Assembly: GCF_033807715.1 (NCBI RefSeq)
Contig: NC_084610.1
Span: 5,203,769-5,267,768 of the forward strand
Direction: 5' to 3'
DNA: 64,000 bases
Source: Cololabis saira
Lineage: Eukaryota; Chordata; Actinopteri; Beloniformes; Belonidae
Under the pieces are notes generated by a model that did not search any database, was not told where the DNA came from, and worked only from the letters and a program-made list of their open reading frames with translations. Position 1 is the first letter of the stretch, and the number at the start of each line of letters is the position of its first letter. Made by a program: the position numbers and the translations under genes. Shown here piece after piece: positions 9,931 to 19,722 of this stretch.

Positions 9931-10857
9931 CCATCTATCATCGCCACGGTAACGCTTTTTACTGAGAAAAGTAATGCGCGTTGTCGGAGGATGGAGACGC
10001 ACATTTTGATGTATAACACACCTGGGTGCACGTTACGGTTCGGGCCGTATTAACTGTCGAAGGAATGGCATAAATTGCGGCAAAATTACACGATTAATTC
10101 AAAATGGCCGACTTCCGACATGTCGCCAAGAGACTTTTCTTTAAGTTGCGACATGATACAGGTGTGTAGCGATTTCCGTGCATGTACCTCAAACCGTATT
10201 GTGGGGCTTGAGGAGTTTTCTAGGGGGCGCTGTTGAGCCATTAGGCCACGCCCATTAATGCAAACCATTAAATATCACATTTTTCGCCAGGCCTGGCTTG
10301 GTGCAAAATTTGGTGCCCTTTGGAGAACTATCAAATATGGACCAATCAGATGAAGGGGGGCGCGCTTTTTGGCGTTTAGCATCGCCACGGTAACGCTTTT
10401 GAAAGAGAAAAGTAATGCGCGTCGTTGCAGGATGGAGACGCACATTTTGATGTATAACACACCTGGGTGCACGTTACGGTTCGGGCCGTATTAACGGCCG
10501 AAGGAATGGCATAAATTGCGCCAAAATTACACGATTAATTCAAAATGGCCGACATCCTGTTCGGTTTCGGCCATGGCTCCAAGAGACTTTTCTTTAAGTT
10601 GTGACATGATACAAGTGTGTACCGATTTTCGTGCATGTACGTCAAACCGTATCGTGGGGCTTGAGGCACAAAGTTTTCTAGGGGGCGCTGTTGAGCCATT
10701 AGGCCACGCCCATTAATGCAAACTATGAAATATCACATTTTTCGCCAGGCCTGGCTTGGTGCAAAATTTGGTGACTTTTGGGGCACATTTAGGGGGGAAA
10801 AAAGGCCCTCATTTCGTCAGGAGAAGGAAAATAAATATTCCTACAGATACAATAGGG
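9931..10857 (+). repeat. Modular dispersed repeat, two tandem ~440 bp internal units
   Basis: Unit 1 (about 9931-10379) and unit 2 (10380-10800) share long identical blocks such as TATAACACACCTGGGTGCAC, GGGGGCGCTGTTGAGCCATT and TTTTTCGCCAGGCCTGGCTT. The family 3' end (GCACTGTAAGTGCTCGGGCC) lies at about 11650-11676, beyond a hAT insertion. The 5' end is missing. Related copies lie at 23936-24917, 26431-26640 and 42108-42745. I do not know its class, and no transposase is visible. Confidence 0.75.
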
Positions 10858-11641
10858 CAGGGGTATTCAACTAGATTCGGCCGGGGGCCACATCTGCAAA
10901 AGGACTGTATGAAGAGGGCCACACAATTTGAAAATTTGGGGGTTTTCAAAAGGTATTTTGCACTCAAAGACGAAGACTTATGTATATATAATACATTTGT
11001 ATTATACATTTGAATATATCTAGTTTACATATGAAATATGTATTAATTGTCTCCAGATTTAGTCATTGTGAATGTTAAATATAATATTCAAATAAAGAAA
11101 TATTATTTTAAATGCAAGTTCATTTTGAAACCATGCATTGTGCAAACTTAATGAAGTTGATATTGACCTACTTTTAATAAAACACGCGTTAATGACAAAG
11201 CACCACTTTCCACCAAGATTTCCGTATTTCAATATTATATTAAGCATTGAGCACAAGCATTTTAGTCCATAGTAGCCAGTTTGATGTTACAAATAAGCAA
11301 CTAAAATATTAACAAGCTCCTTTATTAATGAAACATCTGTGCATTATATCAGCAAAACAAAACAATCACATGAAATTATAGGAGGCTTAGAAGTTCATCT
11401 GAAATGCAAAGTCCTCACTTATTCAAATGAAAAAAATGTCAGGCCAATCCTGGAAGCCTAATGATGTCAACAAGTCATCTGTACAACGGAGGTTAATAAT
11501 AATGCATCACTATTATTTAAAAAAAAAAAAAAAAAAAAAAAAAATTAAACAACCCCTTTTTTTTTTAAATATGACCAGGGGCCACATAAAAGCTCCTGGC
11601 GGGCCGCATGTGGCCCGCGGGCCGCCAATTGAATATCCCTG
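10858..11641. mobile_element. hAT-type non-autonomous element, 784 bp
   Basis: Ends CAGGGGTATTCAACTAGATT and (inverted) CAGGGATATTCAATTGGCGG are flanked by perfect 8 bp duplications CAATAGGG (10850-10857 and 11642-11649). The subterminal GGCCGGGGGCCACAT motif appears at both ends. A run of about 24 A is near 11520. There is no transposase ORF. It is inserted in the 3' end of the modular repeat. Confidence 0.9.
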
Positions 11642-11676
11642 CAATAGGGCCTTCGCACTGTAAGTGCTCGGGCCCT

Positions 11677-12268
11677 AACTATTTTTAAACAGGAACACAT
11701 CTGCTCAAAGATATTCCAACCAAATGATGCCTCGGCCTCTAAGACCTTTTGTTTCCCCTTCAGTAGCTTCGGTATCTTGTTAAAAATCCCCTTATTCCAC
11801 CCTGTCTGACAGTGTCACATATACAAGCCTCTGATTTAGCCTGTTCCAACTTTTCACTGAAGCTGTATAATATTTATGTGAATAGAAATATCTAACCCCA
11901 ATACTTCAGTCATTTTATGGTTGGACCACTCCATCAAATATCTTTTTTTTTTCTTCAAATTTTTTATCATTTTACAGACTTTCGCCAGACTATAACCTGG
12001 GATCTGCACCAGAATTTACAACAAATTTATAGTTTTGTGAAGTTTATGGCCCAGTGGCGTGAGTTTATGACTGGAGCATCAGTTACGGGAGGTAAGATGA
12101 AATTCAGTCTGACGTTGCTGGATCTCACTGTTCTCTTTATGTTATGAAGATTGGCTTCATTTTGACATGATCAACCCAAACAGAAGGCCTGGGATTCCCA
12201 ACATCAGGTTCGTGTTCTTCAAAAGCAACCCAAACATTCACTAAAGTAAAAGTTGGTTTGCACCCTCA
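11677..12268. other. Single-copy spacer with one exon-like block
   Basis: No repeat is recognised other than the 3' end of the modular repeat just upstream. It contains the possible exon listed at 11978-12091. Confidence 0.5.
11978..12091 (+). CDS. Possible isolated exon, unknown product
   Basis: A 114 nt block has an acceptor (TTTATCATTTTACAG, ending 11977) and a consensus donor (GGAG then GTAAGATG). It is open in one frame, phase 1-1, reading FRQTITWDLHQNLQQIYSF then VKFMAQWREFMTGASVTG. I do not recognise it. The splice signals and symmetric phase favour a real or relic exon; its short length and lack of partner exons argue against. Confidence 0.25.
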
Positions 12269-12655
12269 CACTGCAAAAACTCAAAATCTTACCAGGAATA
12301 TTTGTCTTATTTCTAGTTAGAATGTCTCATTTTTAGTCAAAAAAATCTCATTACACTTAAAACAAGAGTCATCACCAAAAAATAACTTGTTATTTGAAAA
12401 TTTCCACCTGTTTCAAATAAATTTTCACTTGAAATAAGTAGAAAAATCTGCCAGTGGGACAAGATTTATCTTCTCAATTCAAGCAAAAATATCTTGTTCC
12501 ACTGGCAGATTTTTCTACTTATTTTAAGTGAAAATCTACTTGAAACAGGTGAAAATTGTTGTTTTTTTCCAGTGATTTTCCAGTGTTTTTTTTACTAAAA
12601 ATTAGACATTTTAACGAGACGAATATTCTTGTTAAGATTTTGAGTTTTTGCAGTG
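12269..12655. mobile_element. Palindromic MITE (CACTGCAAAAACTC ends), copy 1
   Basis: The two halves are near reverse complements: start CACTGCAAAAACTCAAAATC, end GAGTTTTTGCAGTG. The centre pairs GGAACAAGAT-type words, both halves carrying CCACTGGCAGATTTTTCTAC or its complement. No coding capacity and no convincing target duplication. A second copy is at 16241-16652. Confidence 0.85.
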
Positions 12656-13462
12656 TAGATCGTACAGGAAACCTCCTACTTCTTTCTCCACTCTTCATGA
12701 GTCTGGTCACGACTCGCTCCATCCCTCCCTCTCTCACCCTGCCTTGGGCTCACATTGTGCATTCATTACCATTAAAGACTCCCCAGCTTGTCTTGATATT
12801 AGGCTGCGTTCCTGCGCTCCGAGCTTCCTGACATTGGTCACACTCTCATCGGTAATCTGGTCTGAACTGATGCACGATTTCCTTGTGGGGACTCTTAGCT
12901 GAGAGGCTGAAACACACACACACAGATTACACTTCTGGTGGAGGTCTATGCCCAACTGAGGTGTATCCAGAACCAATTGCTGCAGCTTTTGATGACTTGC
13001 CCACCATGGCTGAGACCAATCTGAGCCGACGGCGTGGCGGAGCTCTGGGCCGTCGCGGGGATGACTGGAGAACCACTACCATGCACTTCATAATAAGTGC
13101 ATAAACATCTCAAGCCAGTTGTTTTGCAATGAAGAATGCTTCCAGATGTGGCATGTGTATGCCCAAAAGATGAAATCTCATCTTTACAAAGTGAGACAGG
13201 AAGACCTCTGGGATGTTTTACCCCCAATAAATTGATACAGATCAAAACATGAACTAAGCAAAAGCCTAGTTCTCAAAATAAAGTAGCTTACGTATGAGAA
13301 AAGGAAAAAAGTAAAGTGAAGAGAACGCTCTGGAATCACAACATATCTTTTAAGCCTGAAAGATACGCCTTTGTCGAGCTGCTTCACGACAGATTCAAAC
13401 AACTGAAAGAAATTTGTTTCTGCTTTGTGTCATGCTAACTAGCATTAGATACGTCCGCTGCT
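12656..13462. other. Single-copy spacer
   Basis: No recognised repeat or gene. 12990-13080 is locally GC-rich and open on both strands but shows no known domain or splice context. Confidence 0.5.
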
Positions 13463-13463
13463 A

Positions 13464-13551
<88 letters not shown>
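13463..13551. repeat. (AAAG)n microsatellite
   Basis: About 22 uninterrupted AAAG units. Confidence 0.97.
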
Positions 13552-13706
13552 GTTGCCAAGTCAGCTGTGACTTGAAGATCATTTTGTTTTTAGTTTAAAC
13601 ATAACATTCTTGTTTTTACATGTTGAAATATCCTTTTCAGTTTCAACTAAAGGAATATCTGACTACTTTTCAGAAGCGTCTGCAAATTCTCAAGGTTTCC
13701 CGTTAC

Positions 13707-14415
13707 CAGAGGTGTCTTCAGTATTCACATTCATTACTCAGGTAGAAGTATAGATACTAGAGTTTAAAAATACTCCTGTAGAAGTTGAAGTATCAACTCA
13801 AGTTTTTTACTCAAGTAAAAATATAAAAGTACTGGTTTCAAAACTACTTAAAGTATAAAAGTAAAAGTAATGTAAGGGGGAAAAAAGCCATAAAGGACAA
13901 AAGCCATTGAAAATGAATGCATCTTAGTATAATGCAAATATATTAAAGAAGCATATATGTGTACTATTGAGCATTAACATGTGTTTCAGAGAGCAGCAGA
14001 TATGATGACTAGTTGCCTATAAGTATTGTAATGGTGCAAAAAGTCAAACTTCAGAGGCATGTTATCATTTATCCTAACCTTTATTGGAATGTACATCCAA
14101 GTTTAGTTGCAGGAATCTGAGGGAACGGATGTAAGAACAAAACTGGACAAGAACATCTGAAACAACCACAACCAAATTCACTCTATCCGGATGGAGCAAT
14201 TTAACTGGATAGTTTTTTAAAGGCCGAAATGAAATAGAGTAATGAGGCTGTTTTTAAAATGTAAGGAGTGAAAAGTACAGATAATTGCGTGAAAATGTAA
14301 GGAGTAAAAGTAAAAAGTTGTCTGAAAAATAATTACTCCAGTGAAGTATAGATAACCAAAATTTCTACTTAAGTAAGGTAACGAAGTATTTGTACTTCGT
14401 TACTTGACACCTCTG
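13707..14415. mobile_element. hAT-type MITE family A, copy 1 (709 bp)
   Basis: Starts CAGAGGTGTC and ends GACACCTCTG, flanked by the perfect 8 bp duplication CCCGTTAC (13699-13706 and 14416-14423). The interior is AT-rich with repeated ACTCAAGTAAAA and AAGTATAAAAGT words and no ORF. It is closely similar over its whole length to 18409-19104. The 242-591 fragment is its right half. Confidence 0.92.
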
Positions 14416-14423
14416 CCCGTTAC

Positions 14424-16005
14424 TACTGTCAGCACGTTGTTGGATCACGGCAGTAGAACACAAATCAGTAATGATTAAAGTAACTCACATACATTGAACT
14501 ACACCATAACGGTATCTTAGAGACTCAAGAAAGTCCTAACAGCAGAAAATAAGAAGGTAGTCGATGAATAGACCAAATGAGTAAATCTTACAGACGTGAA
14601 AGTGACTTGACCTCCGCACCCATAGGGGGAGCTGCTGAGCTAGAAGCTGTAAACTTTAATTTCTTCTTGCTTCTTTATTATAAATTTGCGTTATGTTAAC
14701 AGCAACAAGCACCAAAACTGTAACTCAGTCATTAAAAGCTGACTTTTCTACAACCACAAATGCACCAGCCAAAAACTAATCTCCTCAGGGTTCAGTCAAG
14801 GAACTTTCTCTGCCAACTAATTGCATCATTGTCCATTAACAGCATTATCCCTGTCATCATCTCATGGTGGCGTATGTGACGTGGTGTTGCGCAACAATTC
14901 ATCATGCGGGCCAGGAGCTGACATTTCCCCTACAGAATGGATCATTTCTTTGGACCACCTTGATGGCGGCAGCAGCAGCCATTAACGGCGGCGAGCCAAT
15001 TCAAAGACGTGGAGCAAGTTATTGTGACAGCCAGCCGCCTAATTGTTCATTTGAGGTAATCATCCGACAAGTTAGAGCAATTTCGAGGACGATGCCAGGG
15101 ACTAATGAAGGCGGACGTGCTTGGTTGATGAGATCAGAATCACTGGGCCACCCGTCTGCTCACTGCCAGGGCCCTACGGGGGGTTCCTCTGCAGGAAATA
15201 TCATAATCTTTGATATTATTACCATTGACAGATAGAAAGATCTGGTGTTGCCCTTTTTACCGAGTCAGGTGAATGAAGAAGAAAAAATGTTAAAACCACA
15301 AATGAAGACGCATTTGACTACTATCTTGGAGGAAAATCCTGTCAAGACAATTGAGGTGTAAAATGCATATTCACAATAAAGATGCTTGGTGGAACTTCCA
15401 GGAGACGCAGCCTCCTTGTTAGCATGCAGGTCGTCTCTCTCTGCCACGGGTTTCTCTTTGTATTGTGCGTGCATTGGGAGGTGGGTGCATGTGATGGATG
15501 ACCGTGCAGCGCTGGGGCATTCTTGGTTTAATTGTGATGTCAGTGCATGTCTGTGGCAACCCTGGCGGTGAGCGGTGACAGACAGGAGTGTGTAGATGCG
15601 TCTCTACATAAGTATGTGTGTGTGTTATTCTTTGTCTATATACTGTAGTAAAAAGGGATGAGCGCGCTGATGATTTCTGACATGATGTGGCTGGGGATTT
15701 TCAACCAATCGCACACCATGAATCAGCTCTAAAGAGGCAAGTTGGAGAACTGATGAGGGCTGATGAGGTCATTCAAATGGCAGAAAATAAACAGTTTGGT
15801 GAAAAGCTAATTTGCTAAAAAAAAAAGAAAGGAAGTGTCTTCTAGGTGTATTTTTGTGCTGTCTTTTGAAAAGGTTGGTCCATATTTTTCCTTGAAGCAC
15901 TTAGGACTTAAATGTTTAGTTGCTTATTTGCATTATAGGCCACGGGAGTGACACCCAGTAATAAAGTTGTCGTTTGACACATTTGGAGATAAATGTCTCC
16001 AAATT
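14424..16005. other. Single-copy stretch, possible conserved non-coding block at 14860-15235
   Basis: No transposon is recognised. 14864-15235 is open for 123 codons and less AT-rich than its surroundings, but has no recognisable domain and no splice logic. Words such as GCCTAATTGTTCATTTGAGG resemble homeodomain-rich regulatory DNA. That is only a guess. A short hairpin (ATTTGGAGA ... TCTCCAAAT) lies at 15981-16004. Confidence 0.4.
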
Positions 16006-16240
16006 GTAGATAGATAGATACTTTATTGATCCTGAGGGAAATTCAAGGCATCCAGCAGCAATCACAGATGACATTAGTTACAACATTGAAGGTGCAAAAG
16101 TAAAATAAGGTGCAAAAATAAGGTGATTGTCAAATAAAAGTGGCTAGTGGCAGACAGCGGTGCAGATGAGAAGTGGGGAAAAAAAAGAAAAGTGAAAGAT
16201 GAGTCCAGGGGTCACTGTGTGCTTTTCCCCTGCTGTAACG
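16006..16240 (-). mobile_element. LINE 3' end with (GATA)n tail, minus strand
   Basis: Read on the minus strand it ends GATCAATAAAGTATCTATC and TA repeats, a poly(A)-signal-like 3' end with a tetranucleotide tail. This is common in fish retroelements. The forward motif is GATACTTTATTGATCC. No coding part remains. Clade not assigned. Confidence 0.6.
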
Positions 16241-16652
16241 CACTGCAAAAACTCAAAATCTTACCAGGAATATTTGTCTTATTTCTAGTTAAAATGTCTC
16301 ATTTTTAGTCAGAAAATCTCATTACACTTAAAACAAGAGTCATTACCAGAAAAACAACCTGTTATTTGACAATTTTCACCTGTTTCAAGTAAATTTTCAC
16401 TTGAAATAAGTAGAAAAAATCTGCCAGTGGGACAAGATTTATCTTCTCATTACAAGCAAAAAAATCTTGTTCCACTGGCAGATTTTTCTACTTATTTTAA
16501 GTGAAAATCTACTTGAAAAAGGTGAAAATTGTTGTTTTTTTCTCCAGTGATGACTCTTGTTTTAAGTGTAATGAGATATTTTTGCCAAAAACGAGACATT
16601 TTAACTAGAAATAAGACAAATATTCTTGTTAAGATTTTGAGTTTTTGCAGTG
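16241..16652. mobile_element. Palindromic MITE (CACTGCAAAAACTC ends), copy 2
   Basis: Same ends and same internal hairpin as 12269-12655, slightly longer because its right half retains an extra block with TAAAACAAGAGT-type sequence. It is flanked by CG on both sides, which may or may not be a 2 bp duplication. Confidence 0.85.
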
Positions 16653-16743
16653 CGGTGAAATGTTGGACAGTCGTATGGCCAGAGGCACAAAAGGGTTCTT
16701 GACCCATAGGTGCCATTTACGCAACTACAACTAGATCCCTTTG

Positions 16744-17586
16744 CCATCCATCCATCCATCCATCCATCCATCCATCCATCCATCCATCCATCCATCCATC
16801 CAGAGCTGGGTAGAGGAGCCAAAAATTGTACTCAAGTAAAAGTACTGTTACTTCAGAATAATATGACTCAAGTAGAAGTAAGAAGTAGTCATCCAAATAA
16901 TTACTTGAGTAAAAGTAAAAAAGTACTTGGTGAAAAAACTACTCAAGTACTGAGTAACTGTTGAGTAACGTCTGATTTATTTTTTTAACCCAACCATTCA
17001 AACAGACAAAAGTACAAAATAATCATCTTCAGGCAAATTAAATCAATAAAATAATAAAATAAAATAAAATGAATAAAAAATAGCTTAAATTAAAATAATC
17101 TTAAAGTAAATGCAAGTACTTTAATAAATAATAAAACAAATAAAATAACAGAATAAAAAAATAAATTAAGCACAAGTAGCACAAAATTTCAAGCCTTTGT
17201 ACTTTTCTTTTTTAACCAGCAGAACTAGAACAAACATGAACTCATAGAAACTCTGTGTGTGTTTGAGTCTGTGTAAATGTGACAAAACATGCAAAAACAA
17301 ACATTTTTCCCACAGAATCACTCAGTGATGTCATGAGATTGACGCGTACGTGGATAAAAGGGATAAAAGAAAAGTAACAGCTCAACGTAGCCTAATGTAG
17401 CGGAGTAAGAGGAACAGTTTCTTCTTCACAAATCTACTCAAGTAAAAGTAAAAAGTATAGTGATCCAAAACTACTCCTAAAAGTACAACATTCCCCAAAA
17501 ACTTACTCAAGTAAATGTAACAGAGTAAATGTAACTCGTTACTACCCACCTCTCCATCCATCCATCCATCCATCCATCCATCCATC
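16744..17586 (-). repeat. (CCAT)n tail of the Rex3-type LINE, split by a hAT MITE
   Basis: CCAT repeats fill 16744-16800 and 17555-17586, with the MITE between them. On the minus strand this is the (GGAT)n 3' tail of the LINE end at 17587-17850. Rex3/RTE-type elements in fish are known for such tails. Confidence 0.85.
16801..17554. mobile_element. hAT-type MITE family B (754 bp) inside a LINE tail
   Basis: Ends CAGAGCTGGGTAG and CTACCCACCTCTC are near-perfect inverted repeats, flanked by CATCCATC on both sides. That is 8 bp as hAT requires, although the microsatellite context makes the duplication less informative. The interior is AT-rich with ACTCAAGTAAAAGTA words near both ends and no transposase. 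Confidence 0.8.
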
Positions 17587-17850
17587 ATCTTGAGCTGCTT
17601 ATCTGGGGTTAGGTAGTGGAAGCCCAGACTTCTCCCTCCCCTGCCACTGGACTCAGGCCAGCTGGAGTCAAACCCTCCAGGGTGTCCTGGGTCTTCTCCG
17701 GTGCCTCCTCCCATTGGGATGTGTCCAGAAACCTCACCAGGGAGCTCTACAGAACATCCTAACCAGATGCCCGGGCCACCTCATCTGCCTCCTTTAGATA
17801 CAGAGCAGCACGAGTCTGAGATTCTTCTGCCATTCTTAAAAAAAGACTGG
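17587..17850 (-). pseudogene. Rex3/RTE-type LINE, 3' terminal ORF2 remnant
   Basis: The minus strand encodes degenerate C-terminal words of the fish LINE reverse-transcriptase protein (for example GEGEVWAS), followed by GATAAGCAGCTCAAGATG and the GGAT tail. Several stops and frameshifts are present. Everything upstream of about 17850 is missing, as expected from 5' truncation during target-primed reverse transcription. Confidence 0.75.
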
Positions 17851-18400
17851 TTGTTGACATCATGGAATGAGACAAAGGCCTTTTGACGTCAACATATCTG
17901 GGCGTGGAGGCCTCTGGGATGAATTGTAAGCACACTTCACTATGTGAAGTGTGATTCATCAAATCAGTATTACTGGAGTACTGTATTCAAATCAGTATTC
18001 CAGATTAATGAAGGAAGCTGAGCAGCTGTTGAAACATTTAAATTCAGGGTTCTGTGATGACATGGTGTTAATATCGGCTCTTTCAGCTCATTTATGCTTC
18101 TGTGATGCCAGCATTAATACAGAAAAGTCCACTGAGATCCTGGTGCAACACATGCTGCCTTCAGGACATCATCTTTTTTAAAGGATGTCTGTGTATTGTT
18201 CAGCAAGACAATTTAAAAACCACGTTCTGAACTCATTCCAGGAGCATAGCGGAGGAGGATGAAGGTACGGGTACTGGTGTTACACTGGGAGTCCTGCATC
18301 CTGCAGAACCTCCACTACCTGAAGGTTCCTTTTCATGCACACTTTCACTTCTTCACCATATGGCATCCTCAGAATGCCTTTGAAATGCTCTGGGAAGTTA
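17851..18400. other. Single-copy spacer
   Basis: A short near-palindrome CACTTCACTATGTGAAGTG lies at about 17934-17952, and CAAATCAGTATT is duplicated nearby. Nothing else is seen. Confidence 0.5.
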
Positions 18401-18408
18401 CTTTTAGA

Positions 18409-19104
18409 CAGAGGGGTCAAAAGTATTCACATTCATTACTCAGGTAGAAGTATAGATACTAGAGTTTAAAAATACTCCTGTAGAAGTTGAAGTATCAACT
18501 CAAGTTTTTTACTCAAGTAAAAGTATAAAAGTACTGGTTTCAAAACTACTTAAAGTATAAAAGTAAAAGTAATGTAAGGGGGAAAAAAGCCATTGAAAAT
18601 GAATGCATCTTAGTATAATGCAAATATATTAAAGAACCATATATGTGTACTATTGAGCATTAACATGTGTTTCAGAGAGCAGGAGATATGATGACTAGTT
18701 GCCTATAAGTATTGTAATGGTGCAAAAAGTCAAACTTCAGAGGCATGTTATCATTTATCCTAACCTTTATTGGAATGTACATCCAAGTTTAGTTGCAGGA
18801 ATCTGAGGGAACGGATGTAAGAACAAAACTGGACAAGAACATCTGAAACAACCACAACCAAATTCACTCTATCCGGATGGAGCAATTTAACTGGATAGTT
18901 TTTTTTTAAAGGCCGAAATGAAATAGAATAACGAGGCTGTTTTTAAAATGTAAGGAGTAAAAAGTACAGATAATTGCGTGAAAATGTAAGGAGTAAAAGT
19001 AAAAAGTCGTCTGAAAAATAATGACTCCAGTGAAGTATAGATAACCAAAATTTCTACTTAAGTAAGGTAACAAAGTATTTGTACTTCGTTACTTGAAACC
19101 TCTG
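18409..19104. mobile_element. hAT-type MITE family A, copy 2 (696 bp)
   Basis: Starts CAGAGGGGTCAAAAG and ends GAAACCTCTG, flanked by the perfect 8 bp duplication CTTTTAGA (18401-18408 and 19105-19112). Nearly collinear with 13707-14415. Terminal bases have drifted slightly (GGGG versus GGTG). Confidence 0.92.
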
Positions 19105-19159
19105 CTTTTAGATTATATGTGGCCAGCCTGTAATGCAATAATTGATGTGTATTAACATA

Positions 19160-19722
19160 TGAAATGCTGGAACAAGACAAAGCATGCAACACTTTGAGTT
19201 TAAGGCACTCTGTAGTAAAGTACTTTATTATCCATATTGTCTATATTGTCACAACCTTTTCGAATTTGGGGTTTTACAAACCACGGAAACGCGTTACTTT
19301 ACTACCTCCTTCGATCTCCTGCTCTCTACACATAAATTATTTAAGGCAGTTGCCTGGATCGCTGGGACAAGGTTTGATCTATAAAGCTTTTAAATTTGCA
19401 TCACCTGGCCTTTTAACTAATGATGGCCGTGAAAGAGCCGTGGCCACGACAGCTTAATTAGGGTCTAAGACTTTGGTAAAAATCATCTAAGAACTTGAAC
19501 CTTGAGGGGTGCCCAAACCTTTGCATGCCACTGCTTTCCCCCTCTTTTTCCACTCAAACAAAAAAAAAAAAATACTGCTACGATCTTGCTTATAATGTTG
19601 AAAAGAGCGTTTCATCTCTAACTTGGGGGCTTTTTGGAGATCAGTTCATGTTCTGCTTAATCAACTATTCGCTGTTGCAGAACTCTTTGACAGGGGGTGC
19701 CAAAACTTTTGCATGCCCATGA
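19160..19722 (+). mobile_element. Old dispersed DNA-transposon remnant
   Basis: Two copies of a GGGTGCCCAAACCTTTGCATGCC-like word (19505 and 19692) bracket a stretch that I recognise as a dispersed vertebrate repeat, with GGAGATCAGTTCATGTTCTGC between. No coding part. I suspect a Tc1/mariner relative but cannot prove the class. Confidence 0.45.
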
